NCBI RefSeq assembly: GCF_949987535.1
Contig: NC_080079.1
Span: forward strand, 2,786,001-2,850,000
Reading direction: 5' to 3'
From: Balaenoptera acutorostrata
Taxonomy: Eukaryota > Chordata > Mammalia > Artiodactyla > Balaenopteridae
Length of the DNA stretch: 64,000 nt
In this document: positions 1 through 16,549 of the stretch, one piece after another
Layout of the letters: every line of letters begins with the position of its first letter
How positions within the stretch are numbered: position 1 is the stretch's first letter
Notes under the pieces: model-generated
Databases searched by the model: none
Told to the model about the DNA's origin: nothing
What the model saw: the letters and a program-made list of their open reading frames with translations, nothing else
Position numbers and translations under genes: made by a program

Positions 1-480
1 CCCGGGTTGGCAAACCCGTGTTTCAAACCAGAATCTCACTGGCAAACTTTTGCGCTCCGTTGGCTTCCACAGGAGGTTGTTCAGTTCCATCATGGGATCT
101 GGCTCTCCCCCTCCTTTACCTTTAAGCCAGTGGCAGGGCACTCCATCCCAGTCCAGGAAAGAGTTAAGATTTATGGTGTGCTGGAGAGGTCTTGTTAGGA
201 TGTAATCTGCATTTTTAAACTACTGCGTAATAAAAAGTGAGAAGTTTTGAGACACCTTTCTTGATTATACCTCTGGCGATACTTTAGGTTTTGCATTTAA
301 TTTGCATTTTGTTCTTAGTGAATATTGAAGTCTTGAGTGGAGGATTGAATTTTATTAGGACATCTGGACTGACTATCAAATCAGACACCAGTGTCCCAAA
401 GCATGCTAAAATTTCAGAGTTAATTAGAACGCAGTGTGTTTAATTAAAGCCAATTATAATATTTGAAATTATCTGATCGA
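1..480. other. AT-rich upstream block with one octamer
   Basis: No gene and no recognised repeat. AT-rich from about 200 to 480, with ATTTGCAT (POU octamer, minus orientation) at 300-307. Possible conserved element; untested. Confidence 0.3.
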
Positions 481-489
481 TCCGTGTTT

Positions 490-3100
490 CTACAGTTTGG
501 GTGTGTTTAGGTGTTGATTGGCGTACTTCGCGCGCCGTTCCATGTAGAAGCTACTCTGGGGAAAGTTTGCTTTGTAAACTGGCGGGGGCGGGCGGGCGTG
601 CGCGGAACCCGCGTCCGGGGCGCCGGCTCTGGCTCAGCCTGCCCGAGTGCCTTGGGGCGCCGCTGAACGCAGCTCGGGAAATCCCAGCTCGTTGCGAAAC
701 CACTGTGCCTTTTCGGATCCGAGGGACCCCGCCACGCTTCAGCTGTCTTTCCCAGCACCGGTGCGCCTTCCGAGCTTGTTGCGGAGAGGCAACCTTTAAG
801 GTTGCAAGGTGCACTGGGAGAAGCCCGGCTGGCAGAAGGCGAGTGTTTGATTTCGGAGTCTCGCTCTGGCTGAAGAGCTCCCAGGGCTGACTCAGAATAT
901 GGGGTTAGACAAAGTGACTGAAAGGACCAGAGAAAAGTTAGGACAAGGAGACAGTAATTAACTGTTTCCTTTCTAATTTCGCATGCTGCAGGAGCCGAGG
1001 TGCGCCCCGGCATTTTCGGCCCCGCTTGGAGCTAGGTTTTCCAGGGAGACGGTCGAGCGCGTTCCGGTGGCGTCCGCTGCCCCCCGCAGGGCCGGGCACT
1101 TGGAGCGCGGGCTTCTCTCCAACAAGCGCGTGAGCGCGGCGTTCGCCGCCTGGGCCTTGTTCCCGGTGCCCGGCTCGGCCTGACTCTTGCAAACATACGT
1201 GAGCGGCAATTAGGACCGGGCGGCGGGTGGACGTTTCTGCGCGCTCCTGAGGTCACGGGGTCAGCGAGGCCTAGGTGCGCCCGACGGACAGGAGCCGCGG
1301 CCCAGCTGGTGAAGCCGGGCGGGGAGCCGCGGCGGCCACCTGCCCGGGGGTGGGTGGGAGCCTGGGCGGCTCGGCTCTCGGCTGCGCGGCGGCGCTCTGC
1401 TCTCCTCACCCCAGGAGGCGCTGTTTATCAAACTTGGCCGCCTTGGCAGGAGGCGCCTGCACGTTCTCACTTGGAGAACTGAGCCCTTTTCGGTACTCGG
1501 GGGTGGGCCTACAGAGTGACCGGTGTTGGGGGGGCGGCGGTGCAGAGAACAGGGGTCTTGAGATCCTTTGGTGCTCTCTTCTTAGCTGTGAATCCGGCCA
1601 GGCCTCCCGCCTTCCAGCGCAGGGGAGAGGAGCCCGTAGAAGCGCCCTGTGTGTCCGGAGCGAGATGCCCAGTTACTTGCCTCTGAGGGCAGGCGGGACG
1701 CGCGTCCCGGCTTGGGTTTCGTCGCCGCAGGCCTCCTGAGGGCCCCGCAGCTTCCGTCTCTGTGCTGAGGGGCGAAGGCGTGTTCTCTGCGCCTGGAAAA
1801 CTCCCCAGACTCTGGCCCGGCCCCCTTTGTACGCAGCTTAGGTTGGGGTGGCCTGAGTGCGGACCCCTGGCTTCCCCGGTCTCTCCAGGCCCACGGGCGA
1901 GCGTGCCCCCGCGGCGCAAGGCAAAGCCCGGGCGCGCTCCGCGGCCGCGTCACTGACCCCCGAGGGGCAGGGTTCGCGAGTACCTGGCTCTTCAACCCCA
2001 TCCCGCAGTTCACGGGACTTTCTAGGTGCGCCCTCCCGGGATTACTCTATTCTCCGGCTCCCCCAGCCCGTGAGGCCTCCTTCCCGCCGGGGCCCAAGGT
2101 CAGTCTGGCCCTCCGCTTTCGGGTTCTCTTCCCGAGCCGTGTCTGTGCGCGGCGCCGGGCCCAGACTCGGGGCCGGAGCGGGGCTGGAGGCCGGGTCACC
2201 GGCGCTGTCTGAGCGTGACCCCCGGGCGCGGAGGACGTGGGGCGGGCCGCGCCTGCAACTCAGCACTGGCGGCGGGAAAGCGAACCGCTGGCCTTAGGCG
2301 CGTTGGCTCCCACCCTGTCCCGAGGGCTCTGAGGGACATGGCCGCGCAGCCTGGGCCTGAGGACACTGGCGCTACGAGGGAGCCGCGCCCGGCCGCGCTC
2401 GCGCACCCCGGATGCCTCCTGGGGACTGGCTTCCAGGAACCCCCGGCCCGAGCTTTTCAACGCCGGAAATGCAGTTTATTACTCTTCGGAAGGCTGGTAG
2501 AGAGGGCGGCTGGCTCCCCGGCTCGGCCGCGAGCAGGAAGGGGCATTCACAGAGTGCTCTGGACGTTGGGCCGGCGCTGACGCCGCGGCCGGCCTTGCGC
2601 CCTGGGACCCCCAACTTGGTCGAAGTTTCTGGATGGCTCGGAGGCCGGCACCAGCCCGGCTCCCGCTCTCCAGGCCATGCACCGCGCAGCAGGGGAGGAC
2701 CCGGGACCGGGAGGCGCGAGGGGGAAGTTCAACGCCTGGCGCGCGCGAGCAGCCCTCCCCTCCTCCCGTGGGTGGGCAGTGGGCGAGGGCGGAGGGCTTG
2801 GCGCGCGCGGCGGCCTGGACACTGCGCGGCCGGCAGGGAGGCCGGGCTGGGCCTGGGCGCGGGCGCTGCGCGGTTGTACCGCCTGGCCCGGCCTCGGGTG
2901 GTGCCGCGGGTCAGTGGCCAAGCGCGGCCGCGGCCTTGCGCCCTGCACGCCGCTCCCCGAGCGGGGCTCCAGGGGCTGCGGGCGCTGTCTCTTTAAGGTC
3001 ACTGCCTGCTCCGGCACGACGTGGGGAGGACAGCTGGGCACTGGCCATCTGACTGACTCCGGCGTGACATCTGGGAGCCCACTGGTGTGTGGCACGCGAA
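490..3100. promoter_or_regulatory. Upstream CpG-rich tract
   Basis: Long GC-rich, CpG-dense stretch without recognisable coding sequence; the many open frames here are composition artefacts. It probably belongs to the wide CpG-island domain around the EBF3 promoter. Confidence 0.55.
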
Positions 3101-3114
3101 GCGCTTGATGCCGC

Positions 3115-3129
3115 TATTTAAATGCAAAT
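3115..3129 (+). promoter_or_regulatory. TATTTAAA next to an octamer ATGCAAAT
   Basis: TATTTAAA at 3115-3122 overlaps the start of the POU octamer ATGCAAAT (3122-3129). The pair sits at the edge of a CpG-rich tract about 3.7 kb upstream of the ATG. It could be an alternative or non-coding promoter; no transcript evidence. Confidence 0.3.
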
Positions 3130-3192
3130 GTGAGGGGGCTCATTGAAGCCTCTCCCCGTAAATCCGCACAAAAGGAATACTTCCCAACCTCC

Positions 3193-3229
3193 GAGGAGGA
3201 GGAGGAGGAGGAGGAGGAGGAGGAGGAGG
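3193..3229 (+). repeat. (GAG)12 trinucleotide repeat
   Basis: An uninterrupted GAG/GGA run of 37 bases, purine on the + strand, just downstream of the TATTTAAA-octamer pair. Confidence 0.9.
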
Positions 3230-3239
3230 CAGTGGCGCG

Positions 3240-3850
3240 AGGGCCACCCGTGCAAATCGCGTTGAGCGCGGCGCCCTGAGCTGTCGTCGCCGCCGTCGCG
3301 GCCCGCGAGGTTTCCAGCGAGGGTCAGGCCCCGCCCGGCCCGGCCCGGCCCGGCCCCTGGGCGTCTGTCTGGCCCCTGGGAGCGGTCTGTGCGCGGAGGC
3401 TGGACCAGCGGTCGCGGCGGGCCTGCTCAACTTCCAAAGTGTCAGCCTGTCTCCCCCCCCCCACCCCCGGCTTCCCCCGCCTGGGTACTGGGCGCCCCTA
3501 GATCCCCAGAGAGCGAGGGGGGGCGGGGGCAGGGCTCCTGCTAGAGGCGGCGGGCGCGGGGACGCGCTCCCAGCATCTCTCTGGACATCCAGGAATTGAC
3601 CTGCGGCCCCCTCCGCCGTCCCCGGCCTGGGCGCCGGGCCCCTCGCTCCTCTCCGCTGCCGCTCCCGCCCCGTCAAGGGGAAAATCTGGGGTGGGGTGAG
3701 GTGGGGGCTGAGGGGCTGCCCTTCCAGGCCGCTCCCCAGCAGGCCCGTGTGGAGACCCTGCCCGGCTGGCGAGTCCTTGTGCCCGCAGCTCGGAGCCAGC
3801 AGTGGAGTGACAAAAAAGATAAAGTTGGTGAATGATAAAGACCGTATTTT
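3240..3850. promoter_or_regulatory. CpG-rich tract with CGGCC tandem repeat
   Basis: GC-rich, CpG-dense, with about four copies of CGGCC around 3335-3356 and a C-run near 3453-3462. No coding sequence recognised. Confidence 0.5.
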
Positions 3851-5080
3851 CCACGCTTTGGGTGCGGGACCAGATGATCTAGAAAATGAGCTGAAATGGA
3901 TTCAGCCTCCGAGCCTGTTGTGAGAGCAGCTGATTCCCCCATTTCGGGCCAGATGGCTGCTGAACACAGATTTGCATTCATTTTCGCTTAATATCATCCA
4001 AAATAGTGGGGCAGCTGCATTTGTTGTCAAAAAGGTTTAAAACCCCTTTTCTTTCTGGGGCAGGATCGTTACCTTATGTGATGGGCTTATAGAACTTTTT
4101 TTCCCTCTTTAGTCAACAGTATCAGATTTAGAAGGATTTGTTTTAAAACCTTCTAATTTGGTAATCAGATTTAAATCGCCTTGGCGCGTGTAATCTGAAT
4201 TAAAGATACTGTAAATGATTTTAAGCATGATACTTTCGTTAGAGCAAGGAAGGGGGCACCTCCAGCGTGGGCTGGGCATTTTAGGAAGTGTGCTACAAAG
4301 GGAGCATTGTTTCCCCTTTCCAACTTCATATTTTCCGAAAAGGCACTTTGCATAATCTGACAATCACGCTTGCCTGGCCGCTCGCCTTGCGGTGAGCCCC
4401 AGAAGCAGCTAAATACGCAGAGACAAAGCGATTTCTCAAACCCGACCCTCCACCGTTGACTAACTTTATTTTGCGTTGTCCCTCCACGAAGAAAGTGTTC
4501 CCTCTTCCACTGGGTCGGCTGTGGGTGGAAAGCGCTGGGCTTATTAGGAATACAGAAATTTTCATTTAATTTATCGTGAATAGTTTCCATACACTTTGAT
4601 TTAAGGTTATTAACATTCTATAGACAGTGGCATCTTTAATATGTGGCGATCGCTTCTAAAGACTAATCTCATTACCCTCAAATAGTCATAAAATATGATT
4701 TTATTATACTTACGTATTTAATTAGACGGCCGGCACCGGAATGGATTTTGAGATGGGACTGGCGCAACAGCTGTGATAATTCACTTATCTTTGGCAATAG
4801 TCATTAACCCCCAACACCAGCAAAATAGATTGCTTTCCAGCACTGCTTTTTTTCTCACCCCTTCCAAGAGGCTTGGGGGGTCCCCAGATAACGTAAATCG
4901 GACTTCGATTTTCCCGATTAATTAAAATATTAACGCACACACACTGCCAATGCATGAAAAAAAAAAAAACGAGTGCTGCCCCAGACCGGGCGTGAAGAGG
5001 CTGTCCTGCGACACACTGCACCTTGAAACCTGTTTTTTAATTTTTTGTTTGTTTTAATCAAAAGGGCCTGATTTCTCTCC
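3850..5080. other. AT-rich upstream block, possible conserved element
   Basis: Sharp drop in GC between two CpG-rich tracts. Holds an octamer ATTTGCAT at 3970-3977, several TAAT cores and a run of A at about 4957-4969. No repeat family and no gene recognised. Confidence 0.35.
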
Positions 5081-6090
5081 GCAGGGAAGCGCCGGGACAG
5101 CTCCTGGTCGTCCCCAGGGCCTCCGCTCCGTGTCGCGCAGACGTCCTTTGGGCGGGCAGTGCGCCTGGGCGCCGAGTCCCGGCTGCCTGCGGGAGCCCGG
5201 CCGCCGGGCCCACGCGCTACCCGCACCCCGCTGCCCTCCAGATTCCTGGAAACCAGGTCTGGAAGCCGCGCGCCGCGCGCTGCGCGCTCACCCGGGCTCA
5301 GCGGCACCGAGGGCAGGACCCGGGCGCCCGCAGCGTCTGCTCGGCTTTTAGAGCGGCTGGCTCCGGGGAGGTCTGGTCACCGCGCGGGGCGCGCAGCCGG
5401 ACACCCGGCTCGGGGTCGCCGCAGAGGCCGGGCGCGCTTCCTGTCCGCCCAGAGAGCCCGGAGCCTTCTTTGTCACTCGCCGCGCCTAAGGACAGGCCGG
5501 GGGACGGGGTCTCCCGTGGCCACCGGGAAAGAGAGAGAGCATCTGGCAGAGCCCGCCTCCGACGTGGGTCCCCAGCCCGACACTCGGTGGCCTCCGCCGG
5601 GGCGGAAGGCACGCGCGCCCAGAGAGGCCCAGACGGGGGCAGACCGGCCCCCCAGCAGCCTTAGGTCTGCTTAGAAAACAGGCTGAGCTGCGCGCCCCGC
5701 CTTGGCCGGGGAGCCCTGCTTCTCCCCCCCCCACCCCCGCCACCTCGCCCCCAGGCCCCAGCCCCCAGCCCCCAGTCCGTTGCTTGCCCCTCCAGCTCCC
5801 TTCCTGCGGCTTGCCTGCTTCTACCACTTTTCCCTTTGGGCCATCCCAGGGCGACCTGCGGCCCCTTGCATTTAGTGCCAGCATTTGGGCAACTGGGGGC
5901 GCCCCGGCATTTTACCCCCTGCTCCCCACGGTGTTTTGACTATGTGGCTGATTTCGGGAGGAGGTATTAAGGGGCCAGGCTGCAGTTGTGCACTGGTTGT
6001 TTGTTTCGTTTCAAGACTTATTTGGGCGAGTAGTAACTTCCTTGGCTGCGGGTGGGCGCGAGGAGCCGCGGCGCGTGGCTGGGGGCTGCG

Positions 6091-6226
6091 GCGGCGCTCG
6101 GTGGCGCTCGGCGGCGCTCGGCGGCGGCAGGGCTCGCGGGGCTCGCGGGGCTCGCGGGGCTCGGGCCGGCTCGCGGCGCCGTCAGGCAGTCAGTCGGAGA
6201 GCGCGGCGGCGGCGGCGGCGGCGGCG
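6091..6226 (+). repeat. GC-rich short tandem repeats in the promoter (10-mer, 9-mer and GGC units)
   Basis: Three adjacent arrays: about three copies of a 10-base unit GGCGCTCGGC at 6091-6126, three and a half copies of a 9-base unit GGCTCGCGG at 6131-6165, and a GGC run at 6204-6226. All are in the likely core promoter and could vary in length. Confidence 0.8.
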
Positions 6227-6252
6227 AGGGGCGCGGCGAGGGGCGGCCGCTC

Positions 6253-6262
6253 CCATATATGG
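6253..6262 (+). promoter_or_regulatory. Perfect CArG box (SRF-type site)
   Basis: CCATATATGG matches CC(A/T)6GG exactly and is the only AT-rich core in a very GC-rich stretch about 580 bases upstream of the ATG. SRF binding is an inference from the motif. Confidence 0.5.
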
Positions 6263-6279
6263 CGCAGGCGCCGCCCCCC

Positions 6280-6286
6280 GACGTCA
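6280..6286 (+). promoter_or_regulatory. CRE-like half-site
   Basis: GACGTCA contains the CREB/ATF half-site CGTCA and differs from the full palindrome TGACGTCA at its first base (here C). It lies 18 bases downstream of the CArG box. Confidence 0.4.
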
Positions 6287-6541
6287 CCCTCTGACAGCGC
6301 CGCTCCCGGGGGCTTCGAGTTTTGGCTCCCGGGAAAGGGTCCATTCCTCGGGGAGAGAGGGCTGAGTTTTGTGCGCCTCCGTCCGCTGCGCGCGCCGCTC
6401 CAGGCCCCGCCGCGCCCCGCCTGCGCCCGGGACTGTGCCGCGGCACTCACTGCCCCGTTTATTTGTCTTTGGAGCAGGCGGGCCGCGCCAGAAGCGGGCG
6501 ATCCCGCAGTGTCCTGCAGCCGCGGACGCCGCCTGGCTAGG

Positions 6542-6556
6542 ATGACACCACGTTGA
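6542..6556 (+). other. Upstream ORF 1 (4 codons) in the likely 5' UTR
   Basis: ATG ACA CCA CGT TGA, Met-Thr-Pro-Arg-stop, with G at -3. It exists in mRNA only if transcription starts upstream of 6542, which is probable but not proven. Confidence 0.4.
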
Positions 6557-6679
6557 GCGCGCCTGCAAACAACAACAAAAACCGCCGCCGCCGCGGCCAC
6601 CGCGTCCTGCTCCGCCGAAGCGCCGCCGGTGTAGCCGCCTCCGCGCCCCCGGCCGTCCGGAGCGCCCGGCCGCCGGTGT

Positions 6680-6706
6680 ATGTCGCGCCTGCCCGGGACG
6701 GGCTGA
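6680..6706 (+). other. Upstream ORF 2 (8 codons) in the likely 5' UTR
   Basis: ATG at 6680 reads MSRLPGTG and stops at 6704-6706, 135 bases before the EBF3 start. The G at -3 gives a moderate context, better than the EBF3 start at 6842. Confidence 0.45.
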
Positions 6707-6841
6707 AGCCGGCGGCGGGCCGGACCGCAGGCGCCGAGCAGGGCCAGCGCGGCCAGGGCAGCCGCCTGCCGCCGAGCCCCGAGCGCCGCTGCTCGCGGAA
6801 GCGCTTTCGGCCGGGAGCTGCGGCCGCCGCCACCAGTTTTC

Positions 6842-6975
6842 ATGTTTGGGATTCAGGAGAATATTCCGCGCGGGGGGACGACCATGAAGGAGGAGCCGCT
6901 GGGCAGCGGCATGAACCCGGTGCGCTCGTGGATGCACACGGCGGGGGTGGTGGACGCCAACACGGCCGCCCAGAG
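6842..6975 (+). CDS. EBF3: EBF3 coding exon 1 (residues 1-44 and first two bases of codon 45)
   Basis: Starts with [12 protein letters not shown] and ends with NTAAQ plus AG of a split serine codon; the donor is AG|gtacgt. It encodes the poorly structured N-terminal arm that precedes the DNA-binding domain (about residues 35-250 in the family). The start at 6842 is the family's usual start, but its context is poor (T at -3, T at +4). A second in-frame ATG at 6884 (Met15) has A at -3 and A at +4. The exon lies in the promoter CpG island and the 5' UTR continues upstream without a visible splice acceptor near the ATG, so UTR and first coding segment are probably one exon. Confidence 0.95.
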
Positions 6976-7074
6976 GTACGTACCGGCCGCCCCCGCGCGC
7001 CCCGGCCCCGCCGGGTCCCCGCAGCCGGCCGGCGCCGCGCTCCTCACCGGGCCGCTGTCTCTTTCCTCCCGCAG
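6976..7074 (+). other. EBF3: EBF3 intron 1 (99 bases)
   Basis: Very short GC-rich intron with donor gtacgt, a pyrimidine tract and acceptor cccgcag. It is close to the minimum size for mammalian introns. Confidence 0.93.
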
Positions 7075-7231
7075 CGGCGTGGGGCTGGCGCGGGCGCACT
7101 TCGAGAAGCAGCCGCCTTCCAACCTCCGGAAATCCAATTTCTTCCACTTCGTGCTGGCGCTCTACGACAGGCAGGGGCAGCCGGTGGAGATTGAAAGGAC
7201 CGCTTTTGTGGACTTTGTGGAGAAAGAGAAA
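7075..7231 (+). CDS. EBF3: EBF3 coding exon 2 (residues 45-97, start of DNA-binding domain)
   Basis: Preceded by a pyrimidine tract and cccgcag; the first base completes Ser45 and the text continues [15 protein letters not shown]. The exon ends in FVEKEK with the donor AAA|gtaagt, phase 0. It contains the stretch [11 protein letters not shown] (residues 60-70), in which Arg63 and Asn66 correspond to DNA-contacting residues described for EBF1. This block is nearly invariant among EBF1, EBF2 and EBF3, so the family assignment is secure; it alone would not tell the paralogues apart. Confidence 0.96.
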
Positions 7232-8361
<1,130 letters not shown>

Positions 8362-8417
8362 GAGTCAGAACGGAGCAGGATCTGTATGTTCGCCTCATAG
8401 ATTCAATGACCAAACAG
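8362..8417 (+). CDS. EBF3: EBF3 coding exon 4 (residues 119-137)
   Basis: A 56-base exon after tttctttgcag. Its first two bases GA complete the split glycine, then VRTEQDLYVRLIDSMTKQ follows; the donor is CAG|gtgaga, phase 0. LYVRL matches EBF3/EBF2 where EBF1 has FYVRL. Part of the DNA-binding domain. Confidence 0.95.
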
Positions 8418-13130
<4,713 letters not shown>

Positions 13131-13199
13131 CCGGTGCTGTGACAAGAAAAGCTGTGGCAATAGAAACGAAACACCCTCAGACCCTGTGATCATTGACAG
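13131..13199 (+). CDS. EBF3: EBF3 coding exon 6 (end of codon 162 to residue 184; second half of the zinc knuckle)
   Basis: A 69-base exon after tactccacag. It completes Ser162 and reads [18 protein letters not shown] then VIID, ending with AG of the next arginine codon; the donor is AG|gtaagg. Cys164 and Cys170 complete the zinc site begun in exon 5. Arg163 (codon CGG at 13132-13134, containing a CpG) and Pro177 are sites of known human EBF3 missense changes in the HADD neurodevelopmental syndrome; both are the normal residue here. The DNA-binding domain continues in an exon beyond the window. Confidence 0.96.
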
Positions 13200-16100
13200 G
13201 TAAGGATGACTTCGTTATTTTTCAAAACAAAACCGCAGCCGCAACAAAACCCATGGCCTGGCTTGGGTTCCAGTTGCTTCTTGTTTTTGAGTCTGGGGTT
13301 GAGCTCATCTCGTGCGTCGCACCATTTGTTGTCGGCGTGTGTTATCATGCACAGGTGGGTTGACTTGGAAACCTGGTGGCTCGCTCTGTGGGGATTCGGT
13401 AATTGCTTTCGAGTTGTCAAGGGAAGCAGTTTCATCTGCCACTGCTCTCACTGTGAGGAGCACTTTATGCCTAGAGACTTTCTGGCTTTAAACCCAGAGT
13501 ATATGTCATAAAATGCTTTTTGCTAATTTGTTAACAAGTATTTCATTTTTGCATTATTTTTATCTCGGATGATAGCCGAAGTTGAGACTTGGGTGGTGTT
13601 CCTGTTGTAATTGTTGCCCAGTGTTAGAATGAATTTAATCTGCTCTCAATTAGTTGCAAAATGTCTCCTAATTTTTTTCCAATTGTGGCTGTCGTTTTAT
13701 GTCAAGTAGCAAATATGTAACCAACAAACCAAAGTTGTTATAATTGAAACTAATTACACCTGCTGGTTACATTTTCCAACATTAATTTCCATAACTAGAT
13801 GAGCTGTGTGCATTCTTTGCATTTGCTGCCCTTCATCTTGCTACTTATCATCTTCCTTGGGCAGCGTGGCATCCTTTTAAGATCCTAATCATCAGTCCTA
13901 ATAGCGCGAGCGTGCATTTGGCGTTGCTTTAGGAGAAACAACAGAAACACCACCACCCTCCTCTCCCAGCACTCACCCACATCGCTGGGGTTTCAGTGAC
14001 CTGGGGGACAGGAGGGTTTCTTTCTTCCCAACAATGGGTAACAGCAAAAGGCCCAGTGTGTGATTGACTGCAGATTTTGAAATTGGTACCCAAGTTGAAT
14101 AAATGTTAGATGTGTACATATGACACCAGTTTTGTGAAGCAGAGGTTCAGACTGTTTTGAAGAGGGGTTGAATTTCAGCAGCTTTCATTACAAAGTTATC
14201 TTTTGATCATGAACTTTGCTGTCCAGTGTCTGAAAAATTAAACCCGGAAAACTCTATGAGTTAAGCCTAAAGAAATATGCGCCACCAGTGGAGAGCAATG
14301 CTAATGTTTAACTAGCTGGAATAGCTGTTTGCTTAGTGGAGAATGTTCGGTATCTGACAGAAGGGACAGCTCTCTTATTAGTAATCAAATAGGGTTGACC
14401 AGTTGTGGCCGTCACTCAGGCAATTGAGAACAAGTTCAACACTGTATAGGACTCGAACTACAAAAATCAATATAATTATATTTGTCTTTAGTGTTGTGGC
14501 TGTGGAAATTATGCGGCCTTGGAGTGTTGTCTTGTAACTGAATTTATTTTATTTTTTTGAATGGCTAAAAGTGTTTGAGCGGCTATTGGAATCTTGTCTG
14601 AGTGTGAGATGCTTGAAAAGGCAGTGCACGTGTGCGCCTAATACGGGATGGTAAAGTGTTTCATCTTTTGAGTTGTCTTCAATTTGTGCTATTTTTACAT
14701 TTAAAAAGATGACTTGTTTTTAAATCATGAGGTTTGTAGCGTGGCACAGTAATGAAGTAGCCGTGTTGATTCAACTAACATTTTGGATGCTCTGTGTTCC
14801 CTTCAAAATCACTTTTGGTTTGTGTGACATTCAATCAGTTACTGACTGTTGATACTGAATGTAACTTTTAATACTATTTTTTTAATCACATGATGGGAAA
14901 CATCTTCCTTAGATATGCAGAAATGTACTCTTTAATTCTTGTCTGAGTGAATGTTCTCTTATGTTTGGTTAATTAAAATATGTGCTGAGATTACTGATAC
15001 CTCTCTAACCCAAGAGAAGTATGTGATCATTTGATATTCTAGAAGCATGAGAGGAGGTGAAAAATGTAAAAACATTTGGTTAATGGGTTTACCAAGTTTA
15101 TTTGAATAAGGAGGATTGCAGCTCCATTTACGCTAGGCATAAATGCTTTGGAGGTCTTAATTATTGATGAAAAATCTGCTCTGCTTCTAAATTCAAAGAT
15201 ATGACAATTTTATAGGAATTTTAATCACCTTCCATGCTAGGGATTTTAAGGTAAGGATAGTTTTATGTAATGACAAATAGAATGTACGTTTTTAGCATTC
15301 TTAAGAGAGCTGTCACTTATCATGACAAATACTATTTGCGTTTTGTTGCTTGATGTAAATCTTTGTGAAATGACTGCAGTATTGGCACAGTCTCCAGTTT
15401 AAGGCATATTTCTAGGGGAAAAAATGAAGAGTTTAGTGTTCACTAGGGCAAGTTGTGTTAATCAGAGGAAGAAAAATACCGATAGGAGGGGAATATCTTC
15501 AGAGTGATGGAGTCTTTTGCAACTGAGATGTGTTTCAGTTTCATAATGATAATCATTTCTGTGGCGTGTGTGTTGCCTCCTAAAATTAGTTGCTTACGTT
15601 GAGTTTCTAGCCCGTGTTTCCTCTTGAGTATTGCAGAATAAAATATCCCATCAAATCGGTGAGTCAGTCTACAGGTCCCCATCAGCAATGTCATCACTTG
15701 GTTAGTTGGCTTAAAAAAGAATTATATACAATGTGCTTTGCCGGCTCCTTGTGGCCTTTGGATACATTTAGCAGGTTCTGACCAGATAAGGAATATTTGT
15801 CCTGAGGATATAAACCAATAATTCCAACCTGAATTGAGATCAATGGGCCCACATTTGTTCTAACCCACACCGAGCCTCTTCTGGCACGCCGAGACTGCTT
15901 TTCTGTGTTATGAGAGCAGAGAGGCAGGCTCCCTGCTCTGGCAGGGAGATCACATTCTATAGACTCTGATGCCTTAAGTCAATTAATTACACAATTCAGT
16001 TTAGTTATCTTTCAGAGGCATTAAGTACTCACGAACAGCATGGAAGACCTCTGTAAAAAAGAGGGGGGAAAAGGGAGGATATTTTGCATTACAAAACCCT

Positions 16101-16340
16101 TACAATTTACGGTGAAGATTTCACTTACGTTAACTGTTTTCTTCTTGACGAAACAGTGCCTTTTTTATAGTTTCATAAATATAATTATACTGTGGCATAT
16201 TTAGAATAATATAACTAATGGGGTAAAGGAGAAACATAGCACTGTAAAGGAAAAATCGTGGTCGGTAAAGGGATGCTGCAGAAACAAGCATCTATGGTAG
16301 ATGGTGGTGAGATGCAGAGAGCCAGATGCAGGGAGGGGAA
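13200..16340 (+). other. EBF3: EBF3 intron 6, AT-rich repeat-poor first block
   Basis: No gene, no recognised transposon. AT-rich with homeodomain-type TAAT/ATTA cores; TGATTGACTG at 14061-14070 is one base off the PBX-MEIS composite. Likely regulatory intron sequence, by inference. Confidence 0.6.
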
Positions 16341-16344
16341 AGGC

Positions 16345-16502
16345 ATGTGTGTGTGTGTGTGCGTGTGTGTGTGCTTGCACACCCCCACACATATATACGT
16401 GTGTGTACACCCATGCACACACCCACATACATGTATATATGTGTGTGTACACACTCATGCATGCATCCCCATGTTTATGTATATGTGTGTGTGTATACAT
16501 GC

Positions 16503-16542
<40 letters not shown>
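16345..16542. repeat. Compound TG / CA / AT microsatellite
   Basis: (TG)n from 16345 to about 16373, mixed CACA/TATGTG in the middle, and (AT)n at 16507-16542. The open frames here are repeat artefacts. Confidence 0.95.

Positions 16543-16549
<7 letters not shown>

Noticed and set aside
6284..7147. 287-codon antisense ORF across the promoter and exons 1-2
   Set aside because: It lies in CpG-island DNA where stops are rare and is antisense to proven EBF3 exons; composition is arginine, glycine and alanine rich with no domain.
13200..13511. Frame running from the exon 6 donor into intron 6 (13206-13511 +)
   Set aside because: The donor AG|gtaagg is strong and the text after it is unlike the conserved EBF continuation; it is intron read-through.
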